DNA of 51,970 nucleotides, from NCBI RefSeq assembly GCF_000379805.1, contig NZ_KB903554.1:249077-301046 (forward strand). The letters are read 5' to 3'. Each line of letters opens with the position of its first letter. The stretch's first letter is position 1. The notes beneath the pieces were generated by a model. It saw only the letters and a list, made by a program, of their open reading frames with translations, ran no database searches and was not told the DNA's origin. Positions 7,823-16,277 of this stretch are shown in pieces. Source of the DNA: Lewinella cohaerens DSM 23179. Its GTDB lineage: Bacteria; Bacteroidota; Bacteroidia; Chitinophagales; Saprospiraceae. The translations under genes and the position numbers were made by a program.

Positions 7823-9598
7823 TTATTCGTTAATAAGTCCAATGGTGAATTGCTTGACGCGATCTACCTTGTTCAAGTAATCATCAATACCCTGTGTAAC
7901 ATAATGGTCTGGTAAAATTCCGGTTTCATCAGGAAGCGAGGTCGCTGTCGTTACATGCGTGTTGTTGGCTACATAGTATTGCAATTTTGTATTTGAAAGC
8001 CTACAGACCGTTTGTCCGGCAGAACAAAATTGATTAGAGCCCAATTCTTCGCCTACGATAACCCCCAGGTTCAAGACCTTGACCATAGACATGAAGTGGC
8101 CAGTGGTAGAATTTCCGTTTCCATCGATCAAAAAGTAGCATTGCCCCTTAAAAGCATTTTCAAAGGGAGCCTTCGGTTTTTGTGTCTCACTTAGCTCTTT
8201 TTTTCCTTCATATCCAGCAATAGAAGAATAGGTAAAAGGTTGATCGACTAGATATCTGAGCAAATAGATACTAGACTCTTGCGAACCTCCTCCATTAAAT
8301 CGAACATCGACAATGAGGTTTTCTACTCCTTTTTCCTCGATTTCGATGAAACTATTGTCCATATATTCTTCAAATACGTTGAGGTTGTTCCAAGGGTAAA
8401 AATTGAACGACGAAACCGTCAGGATAGCTGTTTTATTGTCCTCCAAAAACTCCAAACATAAAGGTTCCCCACAAGATGCGATAGATGGATCGCGGTATAG
8501 GTTTTGGTAGCTTTCTGCTTTATTCAAGACGATAGGAGCTACTTTTCCATTCACGCCGACTTCGTAGGTTTCAGGAAAACCAAGTGCGAAAGGAATCATC
8601 CCTGTGGCCCAGGTATTAAACGCATGTTTTTTTGTTGTTTCCACGTACCCCTGAGACGAGATATGTTTATAAATATCACTGATGATTTCGGCGACGGGCA
8701 ATCCGTTTATACTCAATATTTCATCTTTAACAGCTACATTTTCTTCATTATTTAGAGGATCAATAACAAACAGTTGATCATTGACCCATCGTACTTGAAT
8801 CGGAAACCTCAGCGAGAGGGGTAGCATTTCATTTTCCTGATTAAAACGCCCCATGGAGGTATGTGAGCAATTGAGGTTGGCAATTATTTCAGTGCAATGC
8901 CAGTTGAATTCGGCATAGGTTGTTTGATCTGTAACCAGTGATTTTTTCTCTTCAACAACCTTCCAGAAGTCTTCTTTCGTAATAAACTTCAGTGCGTTTG
9001 GATGTACTTCAAGTAGTTTGTTCCCCAGTTGATCCAAATCTTCTCGGTACTTCTTAGCGGTAAAAACCTTGGCAAATTTGTCTGTAGGTTTTTCGAGTGC
9101 TTTTTCCGGGTGCTTCATCAGCTCGATCTGATCCTCCGCATTGAAGTTATCAGGGTTGAGCTCCAATGATTTTTCATAATTGGCAATGGCTTGTTCCGTA
9201 TTTCCTAATACCATATACGCCTCGCCCAAGCTGTCATAAGGATTTGAAGAATCGGGAAATTGCGATACGATTAGTTTAAAAATGGCAAGTGCTTCTTCGT
9301 TTTCTCCACTCCAAAGCAAGGAGTAGCCATACATCGTCATTTCATCCTCGTTTTCGAAATTATAAGCATCGGGGCTTTCTTTTCTCAAGCGGAGATAGAG
9401 CGCGACTCTTTCTTCCACAGGCAGGTCACCATTTTCCCGAAGCACCTTTGAGATAGACAACTTGGCTGCTTCATTAATGATTTCATTTGAATCATCCCCT
9501 TTTTCGCCAACCAAAGCTGGCGATTTCTCCATACGGCAAGCGGTGAAACCAAGTATTAGGGGAGCAAAAAAAGCAAGGAGTATTTTTAACTTCAGCAT
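7823..9598 (-). CDS. TPR-containing S41 peptidase, lipoprotein
   Basis: This 591-residue protein starts with a lipoprotein signal (hydrophobic stretch, then GFTAC, Cys21). Residues ~95-160 contain at least one clear TPR pair (LGEAYMVLGNTEQAIANYE...). From ~330 on it shows the S41 (C-terminal processing protease / tricorn-like) fold: a strand-rich VENLIVDVRFNGGGS segment, then LIDGNGNSTTGHF, where Ser is the probable nucleophile, and VIVGEELGS. The PDZ-like part seems to be the VNDQLFVID...VKDEILSINGLPV segment, where S41 enzymes hold the substrate. The expected location is the periplasmic face of a membrane. It may trim proteins or peptides; the substrate is unknown. It is not co-transcribed with its left neighbour, which converges on it. 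Confidence 0.8.
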   Translation of the reverse strand: MLKLKILLAFFAPLILGFTACRMEKSPALVGEKGDDSNEIINEAAKLSISKVLRENGDLPVEERVALYLRLRKESPDAYNFENEDEMTMYGYSLLWSGENEEALAIFKLIVSQFPDSSNPYDSLGEAYMVLGNTEQAIANYEKSLELNPDNFNAEDQIELMKHPEKALEKPTDKFAKVFTAKKYREDLDQLGNKLLEVHPNALKFITKEDFWKVVEEKKSLVTDQTTYAEFNWHCTEIIANLNCSHTSMGRFNQENEMLPLSLRFPIQVRWVNDQLFVIDPLNNEENVAVKDEILSINGLPVAEIISDIYKHISSQGYVETTKKHAFNTWATGMIPFALGFPETYEVGVNGKVAPIVLNKAESYQNLYRDPSIASCGEPLCLEFLEDNKTAILTVSSFNFYPWNNLNVFEEYMDNSFIEIEEKGVENLIVDVRFNGGGSQESSIYLLRYLVDQPFTYSSIAGYEGKKELSETQKPKAPFENAFKGQCYFLIDGNGNSTTGHFMSMVKVLNLGVIVGEELGSNQFCSAGQTVCRLSNTKLQYYVANNTHVTTATSLPDETGILPDHYVTQGIDDYLNKVDRVKQFTIGLINE

Positions 9599-9734
9599 TG
9601 TAAATATTTATAGTCTGGATGAAAGAGATCAAGTACTTTACAAGCATGAAGCTATAGAAAATACGACTACAGGATGCCCCATTGAATCCGTTTAACAGCT
9701 ATATAACAACTACATTTTACAGCATATCTCCGGC

Positions 9735-9903
9735 CTAGTAGACCACCCCGTAAATTCTGTTACACCCAAGTCTTGCTTTTTTGCACGTGTGCTTCGTCCC
9801 TGAAATCCTCATGTAGCTATGGCTACACTCCGGTTTTAGCTCCTCGCCCAAGCACGAAAAATCGGCGACTTAGCATAACGAAACTTACAGGGTGATCCAC
9901 TAG
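9735..9903. repeat. 169-bp imperfect palindromic element
   Basis: CTAGTAGACCACCCCGTAAA begins at 9735 and the reverse complement of the right end, CTAGTGGATCACCCTGTAAG, ends at 9903. The two ~85-bp halves resemble each other base by base in inverted orientation and meet at GTAGC-tatg-GCTAC (9813-9826). A single end-like word, CTAGTGGATCAACCGGG, also occurs at 986-1002. No reading frame for a transposase is present, so a MITE-like or extended hairpin element is the best description. It fills the middle of the 429-bp gap between the S41 and threonine aldolase genes; bases 9599-9734 show nothing recognisable. Confidence 0.6.
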
Positions 9904-9917
9904 CGATGTGCAGTAGT

Positions 9918-10003
9918 GGCCCTGCAAGGGCCAGCCCCCAGGTTCTACTGGGGGCCGAGCGAACAGCGAGCTACGCAACGTAGCGCCCACGCGAAAGCGT
10001 GGG
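9918..10003 (-). repeat. Run of four compact hairpins after the threonine aldolase gene
   Basis: Four perfect stems follow one another. GGCCCT/AGGGCC lies at 9918-9932 and GCCCCCAG/CTGGGGGC at 9934-9955. GCTACG/CGTAGC lies at 9970-9984, and CCCACGC-GAAA-GCGTGGG, with a GNRA-type tetraloop, at 9986-10003. They lie directly after the ltaE stop in its direction of transcription and may form a structured 3' UTR or terminator. The G+C content is clearly above that of the surrounding genes. No known RNA class recognised. Confidence 0.6.
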
Positions 10004-10027
10004 AGGCCCCTCCCGCTTTTGTTCAAT

Positions 10028-11041
10028 CTACCAATTCTCCAAGGTATCCTCTACCCTATTTATCATTTCTTCCGTCACATCCAAATGAAAAGTGAGTCGA
10101 ATGGTTTGAGGGCCGAAAGCAACACCCAATATTCCTTTTTCTTCCAGCTTTTCCAGAAAATCAGCAGCTGTAGTCTCTCCGGCAAGGTCAAAAATGACAA
10201 TGTTAGATTGAACGGGTCTGACGGTTTCCACATAGTCTTTGGTTGCCAAAATTGCTCCAATCTTACGAGCGCGCTCATTGTCGATGGCCAGTCGATCCAC
10301 ATTGTTTTTCAGTGCGTAAAGGCCAGCAGCAGCGAGGTAACCCGCCTGGCGCATTCCTCCGCCCATAACTTTGCGCAGACGGCGGGCTTTCTTGATGAAA
10401 GCTGCCTCCCCCAATAGCAACGAACCGACGGGAGCGCCCAGGCCCTTGCTTAGGCAAATAGAAACACTATCAAAGGCCGCGCCCCAATCAGAGGGAGACT
10501 CCCCAGTTTCTACCAACGCATTAAAAAGGCGGGCGCCATCAAGATGCAGTGCCAATCCCTTTTCAGAACAAAGCGCCCTAATGGGTTGAATTTCTGGCAA
10601 TTGGTAAATACTGCCGCCGCCCTTGTTGCAAGTGTTTTCGATTACGACTAAGCGAGATACCGGCAACCAATCGTAATCGGGTTTTATGGCAGCAGCTATT
10701 TGGTCGGCAGTAATCTTCCCGTTGGTGCCTTGGAGTAGGTTCATGCTTACGCCTGAATGAAAGGCGTAGCCGCCTGTTTCATATTGGTACACGTGGCTGG
10801 TATAGTCGCAAATCACCTCGTCCAAGGGTTGGGTATGTGTCTTGATCGCGATCTGGTTGGTCATTGTCCCTGAAGGGCAAAAAAGGGCCTTTTCTTTACC
10901 AAAAAGCGCAGCAGTATAGGCTTCCAATTCATTGACAGTGGGGTCTTGACCAAATACATCATCCCCTACTTCGGCCGCCATCATTGCGGCCAGCATGGCC
11001 TGGGAGGGCTTGGTGACGGTATCGCTTATTAGGTTTATCAT
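10028..11041 (-). CDS. ltaE: Low-specificity L-threonine aldolase
   Basis: This 337-residue PLP enzyme of aspartate aminotransferase fold type I cleaves L-threonine/L-allo-threonine to glycine and acetaldehyde. The N terminus INLISDTVTKPSQAM and GDDVFGQDPTVNELE are family hallmarks. LHLDGARLFNA (Asp168) binds the PLP nitrogen, and SICLSKGLGAPVGS carries the Schiff-base lysine, Lys199. Length is typical (about 335-345). The enzyme is cytoplasmic and links threonine to glycine/one-carbon metabolism. The gene stands alone: a hairpin-rich stretch follows its 3' end and a 249-bp divergent spacer precedes it. Confidence 0.93.
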   Translation of the reverse strand: MINLISDTVTKPSQAMLAAMMAAEVGDDVFGQDPTVNELEAYTAALFGKEKALFCPSGTMTNQIAIKTHTQPLDEVICDYTSHVYQYETGGYAFHSGVSMNLLQGTNGKITADQIAAAIKPDYDWLPVSRLVVIENTCNKGGGSIYQLPEIQPIRALCSEKGLALHLDGARLFNALVETGESPSDWGAAFDSVSICLSKGLGAPVGSLLLGEAAFIKKARRLRKVMGGGMRQAGYLAAAGLYALKNNVDRLAIDNERARKIGAILATKDYVETVRPVQSNIVIFDLAGETTAADFLEKLEEKGILGVAFGPQTIRLTFHLDVTEEMINRVEDTLENW

Positions 11042-11193
11042 GTTGGATTGTTTTTTTTCTAAAAGCTAAATAAGTTAATATTTACAACATATTGCCACCG
11101 CACCCAGAAAGATATTAGGAACGTGTGGTTCATTTTGTGCCTTTTGTTGGGGGAGCTTCATTTAGCCACAAGCTAATCGTACCAATGCAATCA

Positions 11194-11201
11194 TACATTT
11201 G
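11194..11201 (+). promoter_or_regulatory. Possible -7 box upstream of the L,D-transpeptidase gene
   Basis: TACATTTG fits the Bacteroidota TAnnTTTG consensus, 90 bases before the ATG at 11291. No TTG/TTTG is seen 19-21 bases upstream, so only half of the promoter is supported. Confidence 0.3.
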
Positions 11202-11290
11202 ATAAAAATCATGCCCTACCCTACAGAAACATCAGCTAACAAACACTCCGAATAGCTGATCTTAATAATCTAACCAAGGTTATCCCGATC

Positions 11291-12307
11291 ATGACTTACC
11301 AGAAACATCAGCGATATGTATTTCGCTTTCTCCTTCTTGGGTTAATAGCCCTAACTTTCTCCACTTGTAGTGCCCCCGAGGTTGGAGAATTCCCCATTGA
11401 TACCAGTGCAACAGCAGTTATTCCTCCTATTGAGAAAAAGCACTATGTGCTGGAACAAAACGTACACCTCAAAGACTATTTCAACTTTTTGGACAAGACC
11501 ATTCCTGTTCTGGATACCATGGTCCCTTTTCCTTTGGACGAATACCTTTTAGTTCAACATAATTCATGGATCATTGATACGCTTGAGAATACTGACTACT
11601 ACCGACAAAAAGAAGCTGGAAATGTTGTCCTCGATGCTGGATCAATGACAATTTTAGCGCTTGGAGACACCTTGTTTTTGCCCAATGAAGCCGATTATCA
11701 AAAAGCCCTTCCGTTGCGGTCACAAACGATAATTGATGTGAACATTCCTGAGTTTCGGTTACGAATCATGGTGGAAGATAGTATCTACTATACTTTTCCG
11801 GTAAGGGTGGGCCAAAATCGAAGTAAGTATTTGGCCATGGCTGGCCGCAAAGTAGATTTACGCACACATGCTGGCGAGGGTACCATTGTGCGTGTTAATC
11901 GAAAACCATCCTTTATTAATCCATCCAACAATCACCCTTACACCAGCACTCAGCGGGATGATGGCATTCGAACTGCCCTACCATTGGTGCCCTGGATTGA
12001 ACCGGCTATTAATGGGCAGCGTTATGGGCAGCTCATCCACCCCACTACTAACCCCGTCACTCTTGGCAAGGCTTATTCAAACGGGTGTATAGGCATGGCA
12101 GAAGGACCTATGTGGCGAGTCTATTATTATGCGCCATTAGGTACAAAAGTTCGGTTTCGCTATGACCTAGAAGTTCCCGGCACTGATGGGAATACTATTC
12201 AGCTTCCTGATATTTATCCTGGTTATCGCACTAAGCGACCGCTTGCCAAGGCAGACTTATTCCCTTCAAAACAACTGGATGCCCTCTCTATTTGTGATTG
12301 TCGGTAA
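11291..12307 (+). CDS. L,D-transpeptidase (YkuD family) lipoprotein
   Basis: This 338-residue protein has a lipoprotein signal (hydrophobic 12-25, then TFSTC, Cys26). The YkuD domain spans about residues 145-300. The active-site region reads H250-P...AYSNGCIGM with Ser263-Asn264-Gly265-Cys266, which is the H-x(~12)-SxGC[IV] signature; Cys266 is the nucleophile. Enzymes of this type make 3-3 cross-links in peptidoglycan or attach proteins to it, acting in the periplasm. Residues ~95-140 (DTLENTDYYRQ...ALGDTLFLP) may contain a degenerate LysM-like carbohydrate-binding segment. It is probably monocistronic, with a 137-bp gap to the next gene. Confidence in family is high; the exact reaction (cross-linking or protein attachment) is open. 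Confidence 0.88.
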   Translation: MTYQKHQRYVFRFLLLGLIALTFSTCSAPEVGEFPIDTSATAVIPPIEKKHYVLEQNVHLKDYFNFLDKTIPVLDTMVPFPLDEYLLVQHNSWIIDTLENTDYYRQKEAGNVVLDAGSMTILALGDTLFLPNEADYQKALPLRSQTIIDVNIPEFRLRIMVEDSIYYTFPVRVGQNRSKYLAMAGRKVDLRTHAGEGTIVRVNRKPSFINPSNNHPYTSTQRDDGIRTALPLVPWIEPAINGQRYGQLIHPTTNPVTLGKAYSNGCIGMAEGPMWRVYYYAPLGTKVRFRYDLEVPGTDGNTIQLPDIYPGYRTKRPLAKADLFPSKQLDALSICDCR

Positions 12308-12444
12308 AGGTATTGCCAAAAGAAAGTTTACGGGGCTGAAACGGCCAATTAACAGGTTTATCACGGTAATAATAGCAATGGACTCCCCTCACGAACCAAC
12401 CCAATTACACAATTGTTATTCTTTAAACCTAAACGCGCTACGAC

Positions 12445-13080
12445 ATGAAATCATTTTCTACCCTATTCCTGCTCTCTTTTCTTCTTCTGAAGCTAACCAG
12501 CTGTAGCATTGCACAAAAATCTCAACTCAATACGGATAAAGAAAAGCTAAGTATTGCCATTGTCCCCTGTGAAGTTGTAGGGCTAAAGCATCTACCCTTT
12601 GACTATTCCTTGTCACAGCAACTTGCAATTCAGACCTCCATTAGTAGTAACTTGCAATCAACAGTTTACCACGAACTAGCTGATCAGCTAGACGCCCACT
12701 ATCCCACTTCTTTAACATTACAGTCGCTTTCTGAAACAAATGCATTGTTGGATATAAAGGGAATATCTTTGAAAGAAAGCTGGGAACTACCTACTGCTAC
12801 ACTCGCTAACTTACTGAATGTAGATGCCGTTTTGAGAATATCCATACGAGATTCCCCTGCCAACGTTACCAGAACATCAGGAACCAATGACAACCCCGGC
12901 GCACCACAAGATGATAACAACATTTGGCAAGACACTGGTGAAACATTTGTTTCCGCTGGCTTATTTGATGGTGATTCAGGTATACCTTTATGGAGTACTG
13001 GATCACCTAAACAGCTGGGGCGAAAGCACGAGGTTATTGCGCGTAGGATAGCGCGTAGAATCAATCGTTTCTTCCCTTAG
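12445..13080 (+). CDS. Small lipoprotein of unknown function
   Basis: This 211-residue protein begins with a clear lipoprotein signal (MKSFSTLFLLSFLLLKLTSC, Cys20). The mature part starts with LSIAIVPCEVVGLKHLPFDY, followed by a long helix-and-strand region and NLLNVDAVLRISI. That pattern of 'strand, helix, DAVL-strand' resembles the nucleotide/anticodon-like fold of GNA1162/CsgG-type outer-membrane lipoproteins, but I cannot confirm it by eye. A low-complexity polar stretch (TRTSGTNDNPGAPQDDNN) separates it from a C-terminal segment rich in arginine (ARRIARRINRFFP). The gene lies between the L,D-transpeptidase and USP genes in the same orientation, so an envelope role is plausible. No catalytic motif seen. 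Confidence 0.65.
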   Translation: MKSFSTLFLLSFLLLKLTSCSIAQKSQLNTDKEKLSIAIVPCEVVGLKHLPFDYSLSQQLAIQTSISSNLQSTVYHELADQLDAHYPTSLTLQSLSETNALLDIKGISLKESWELPTATLANLLNVDAVLRISIRDSPANVTRTSGTNDNPGAPQDDNNIWQDTGETFVSAGLFDGDSGIPLWSTGSPKQLGRKHEVIARRIARRINRFFP

Positions 13081-13186
13081 CACCTGACATTAATCATTCC
13101 TTCTACTAACAGGGGTCATTTCTCCTTCACAAGGCTATGCTTAATTTTGGTTTGACACCTCTTAGAGAGGTATAAAACCAAAATAA

Positions 13187-13993
13187 ATGAATATCCTTTG
13201 TCCTATCGATTTTTCCAATACCTCCGTCAAAGCATGTGGATGGGCTGCACGATTTATGCAACAAACGGGAGGAGGGACGCTACAACTTCTGCATTGTGTG
13301 AATGTCGTTAGCCGTTCAGCGATGTTCATCAGAATGGATGACATCTTTAAAGAACAAGCAGAAAACGATTTCAAGGAGCTCTTACCCAAAGTCAGGGCAC
13401 TCGCTCCGGATGTGGAAGTATCCGCAAAAATTGTTTTCCGTGAACCGAAGACCTTCATCCCTGACTATGCCGGCCACCATAAATTTGACCTCATTGTTAA
13501 TGGTACCAAAGGCCTGACGGCGCTCAAGGACATCACCATTGGTAGTGTTACCGCCTACCTGATGGACCGTAGCCCGGTGCCTTTACTTACCATACCAGAA
13601 GAGGCCGAGTTTCGCCCTGTTCAGAAGATCATTCTGGGGGTTGATTCTGAAGTCACTGAAGCGGCTGCCTTTCAGACGATCATAAACTTGGCTCGTAAAG
13701 CAAAAGCTGAATTGATTTTTGTAAATACGAACGAAAAAATCACTTCTGTAGAAGAGACAGAAGCTTTCACATTGCAAATAGAAGGCATCAGTAGCAAAGG
13801 CTTCGTCATTCCGCAAGGTGTCTCCATTCCTCAAGCACTGACCGATTTTAGTGTACAACAAGAGGCCGACATCCTGGTGCTGGTCCACCGCAAACGGCAG
13901 TGGTACGAAAGACTCTTTAAAACCAGTGTTGCCAAAGAAGAGCTTTTCAAAATCAAAACCCCTTTGTTGATTCTACCGATGGATGCTGAATAA
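13187..13993 (+). CDS. Tandem universal stress protein (UspA family)
   Basis: This 268-residue protein has two USP domains. It begins NILCPIDFSNTSVKAC, the usual first strand and helix. The first domain ends in NGTKGLTALKDITIGS, fitting the nucleotide-binding G-x2-G-x9-GS signature, and the second domain (from ~145, KIILGVDSEV) ends in DILVLVHRKRQWYERLFKTS, where the glycines are lost. One ATP-binding and one degenerate domain is common in tandem USPs. TAATTTTG at 13142-13149, 38 bases before the start, is a possible -7 box. A small secreted protein gene follows 27 bases downstream and is probably co-transcribed. Confidence 0.85.
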   Translation: MNILCPIDFSNTSVKACGWAARFMQQTGGGTLQLLHCVNVVSRSAMFIRMDDIFKEQAENDFKELLPKVRALAPDVEVSAKIVFREPKTFIPDYAGHHKFDLIVNGTKGLTALKDITIGSVTAYLMDRSPVPLLTIPEEAEFRPVQKIILGVDSEVTEAAAFQTIINLARKAKAELIFVNTNEKITSVEETEAFTLQIEGISSKGFVIPQGVSIPQALTDFSVQQEADILVLVHRKRQWYERLFKTSVAKEELFKIKTPLLILPMDAE

Positions 13994-14020
13994 CCTTTCC
14001 TTCACTTCAACCTTGTTCAG

Positions 14021-14758
14021 ATGACTCGCTTCCTTATCATTGTATTGATCAGTCTGTTTTTCCTCAATCAGGAAGAACATTCCACTATTCCTCCGTTTAT
14101 TTTTCCCGAACTCGACCAAGCTGCTTCCCTACTTTGGCTAGCCGCAGAAGAGCAATCACCTGAGGCGGTAAAAATAGCCCGTGAAAACTTAGCCCAAGAG
14201 TGGCAGCAAAGCAGGGATGAAGTTTTGGATTTCCCTATTACTGCTTACAATCCGTATCTACTTACGGGTACTCTGGATGGCATGATTCAAGAAATGAGCA
14301 AGGCGGAAGCCAGGAAAGATTATTCCGAGTTGCTGGAATTAAGCGACCGGTTCCTGTGGGAATTTCAAACCATTCGCGAGTTTCATCGGCAGAATTTTTA
14401 TCCTCTAGACTTGTGGTGGGAGGTGCAAGCTATTTTCCAAGAAGTACATGCAGCAACCGACGATCCTCAATTAGGATTACTAGAATGGCAAGAGTTAGAA
14501 TGCCTCTTCGACGAGATGGTCTGCCATCTTGCTGATTATGAAAATCGAGCAGAGAATTACCTGACACAGTTTGCGCCCGAAGTAGATGAAGATGCCCACA
14601 AGGCTGCAATGAACCAGGTTTATCAATGTATTGGCGACTACCAAACTGCCTTGGCTAGTGGATACCAAGAACGTCTAACATGGCCTTGTGATCAATTGAA
14701 CGACGGGTTAAAAGCAGTTTTACGATGCTACCTGCCAACCGATTCTTTACAACTTTAA
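14021..14758 (+). CDS. Exported helical protein of unknown function
   Basis: This 245-residue protein has a short hydrophobic N terminus (MTRFLIIVLISLFFLNQ) that could be a signal peptide or membrane anchor. The rest is strongly helical and acidic, with paired Trp-rich segments (ASLLWLAAEEQ, PLDLWWEVQAIFQE) and Cys residues at ECLFDEMVC and DQLNDGLKAVLRC. No known family recognised; the helical, acidic, export-signal pattern recalls small heme- or metal-binding periplasmic proteins, but no haem motif is present. It follows the USP gene by 27 bases, suggesting an operon, and a strong hairpin lies just after its stop. Confidence 0.65.
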   Translation: MTRFLIIVLISLFFLNQEEHSTIPPFIFPELDQAASLLWLAAEEQSPEAVKIARENLAQEWQQSRDEVLDFPITAYNPYLLTGTLDGMIQEMSKAEARKDYSELLELSDRFLWEFQTIREFHRQNFYPLDLWWEVQAIFQEVHAATDDPQLGLLEWQELECLFDEMVCHLADYENRAENYLTQFAPEVDEDAHKAAMNQVYQCIGDYQTALASGYQERLTWPCDQLNDGLKAVLRCYLPTDSLQL

Positions 14759-14766
14759 GATAAAGA

Positions 14767-14794
14767 AAGCCGTAGTACCTGGGTACTACGGCTT
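14767..14794. terminator. Bidirectional terminator between convergent genes
   Basis: AAGCCGTAGTACC (14767-14779) and GGTACTACGGCTT (14782-14794) form a 13-bp perfect stem with a tiny loop. A-rich sequence on the left and CTTCAAAAT on the right fit use from both sides. It lies 8 bases after the stop of the 14021-14758 gene and 53 bases beyond the CBS gene's stop. Confidence 0.75.
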
Positions 14795-14847
14795 CAAAAT
14801 TATTCATCATTATAAACTTAATCTTTAGCGCGCTTTTATCGCATTCG

Positions 14848-15291
14848 TCAGTTAGCAATTGCAGCACCCTGGAAAGCGTAAGTCAGTAAATCATAAGTGG
14901 TGACGATTCCTAAAATACGCTGATTCTCATCGACAATTGGAATAGCATGGAAAAGGTTTTCTCGGAAATATCCGGCAGCCATCAACACACTATCGTCAGG
15001 ATTCAGTACTGCAACTTGCTTGCTCATTACTTCGCTAGCCAATAATGAACGAAACACAGCTTGGTTGATTCGTTCTGCGGCAGCTCGCTTAAAGAGTGTA
15101 AACGAATCCTGTAGTTGGTAATAATCCGACTTGCTAATCATTCCAACCACCGTACCGTCTTTTTCAACAACTGGCAAGTGGTGGATATTTTTTTTCTCGA
15201 AGATATCACTCACTACATCCATCGTCGTGGTCAGGTGCACAGTGATGACATTGGTAGTCATAATATCTCCTAAACGGCGGTTAGTGTCCAT
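14848..15291 (-). CDS. CBS-domain pair protein
   Basis: This 147-residue protein consists almost entirely of two CBS motifs (a Bateman module). The first is near residues 8-62 (DIMTTNVITVHLTTTMDVVS...HHLPVVEKDGTVVGMIS) and the second near 85-145 (VMSKQVAVLNPDDSVLMAA...HAIPIVDENQRILGIVTTYDLL). CBS pairs bind adenosine nucleotides such as AMP, ATP or SAM and gate partner proteins or act as free energy sensors. No fused effector domain is present. The surrounding genes include three tandem USPs, which also bind adenine nucleotides, so a shared energy/stress role is a reasonable inference. The 3' end converges on a terminator hairpin. Confidence 0.88.
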   Translation of the reverse strand: MDTNRRLGDIMTTNVITVHLTTTMDVVSDIFEKKNIHHLPVVEKDGTVVGMISKSDYYQLQDSFTLFKRAAAERINQAVFRSLLASEVMSKQVAVLNPDDSVLMAAGYFRENLFHAIPIVDENQRILGIVTTYDLLTYAFQGAAIAN

Positions 15292-15490
15292 GATTCCTTA
15301 TTTGGTTAGTATAAAATTATTGGTTTGCCTGCTCCAAAAACCTAATAATCATCACCTAAAGCCATGATTTTGCTCATTCGTCTTTTACACTCCCTGACAA
15401 AAATCAATATCAACCCTGACACTCATCAAACCATAACTCATTGTTTTTAAAGAACTTACTCTATAATTTACTTACTAAAAAACAGCTATC

Positions 15491-16162
15491 ATGAAAATCC
15501 ATGATCTTCTTGCTCTTCTGCTACTTTTGTTAGGCGTTTTCAGCTGTGAACCTCCTGTCGTTTTTACGGAAGCTCAGCCTGATGTTGTCCCTTCCAGCAC
15601 ACATTTTCAGAAAACGTACCAAGGCATTTACCTGTGTACCGGTGATTCCGCAACCGTTAGAATTGGAGAAAAGACCATCATTAAGGAGCGTCACATTCAG
15701 TTTGAATCCACGCTAGATGAAATTAAAGAAACAAAGGGCATTTATATTGATGGTGAATACCTTTATATTGAAGAATTGGATCTCCCTGTTCCCATTGAAT
15801 ACCTGGATGGTGAAATCGTTACGGGTTCTTTTTTTATTGCCGACACGCTCTTTCAAATTGGCCCTGAACAGGTACTCAAATATTATAAAGGCCACCAAGT
15901 GCTCAATCGAAAACTCGAAAACAAGCACTGGGAAACGAGCATACTCAGTAAAGATAAAGAAGGAAATTTGACCCTCTGGACCACCCAGCTTCCAGAGGAT
16001 TTGGAGCAACTAAAAGCCATCACCCCTGTCGAGGATGTCTCAACACCAGAACATACCCGCTACCTCATTTCACCCAATATTGCGGAGTTTCGTAAACTCC
16101 TGGATAGCAAGCTCATCTTTGAGGTTTGTGATTACTTTGAACGCATGGACCCCTCGATATAG
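15491..16162 (+). CDS. Lipoprotein of unknown function
   Basis: This 223-residue protein has a lipoprotein signal (MKIHDLLALLLLLLGVFSC, Cys19). The mature part is rich in beta-strands and charged residues: a 'YLCTGDSATVRIGEKTIIKE' stretch, then repeated GEYLYIEELDL/GEIVTGSFFIADTLFQIG strands and a C-terminal helix. No conserved catalytic motif is seen and I do not recognise the family. It appears to be monocistronic, with a 199-bp upstream gap and convergent neighbour downstream. Confidence 0.65.
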   Translation: MKIHDLLALLLLLLGVFSCEPPVVFTEAQPDVVPSSTHFQKTYQGIYLCTGDSATVRIGEKTIIKERHIQFESTLDEIKETKGIYIDGEYLYIEELDLPVPIEYLDGEIVTGSFFIADTLFQIGPEQVLKYYKGHQVLNRKLENKHWETSILSKDKEGNLTLWTTQLPEDLEQLKAITPVEDVSTPEHTRYLISPNIAEFRKLLDSKLIFEVCDYFERMDPSI

Positions 16163-16186
16163 CACTACCTATTCCCTCAACAAGGT

Positions 16187-16224
16187 GGGCGACAATCCTG
16201 GTATTCCTACCTGAACCGTCGCCC
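16187..16224. terminator. Inverted repeat between convergent genes
   Basis: GGGCGAC (16187-16193) pairs with GTCGCCC (16218-16224), followed by A/T-rich sequence. A second small hairpin, AATTGC/GCAATT, lies at 16252-16270 in front of the USP stop at 16278. Together they could end both convergent transcripts; neither has a strong T-tract. Confidence 0.4.
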
Positions 16225-16277
16225 AATAACCAGCATATAATTATTTTAATCAATTGCTTCAACAGCAATTATCGTCC

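Noticed and set aside
10019-10417. 132-residue reading frame opposite ltaE
   Set aside because: It is the antisense shadow of a strong gene with the PLP-lysine motif, and shows no protein motif of its own.
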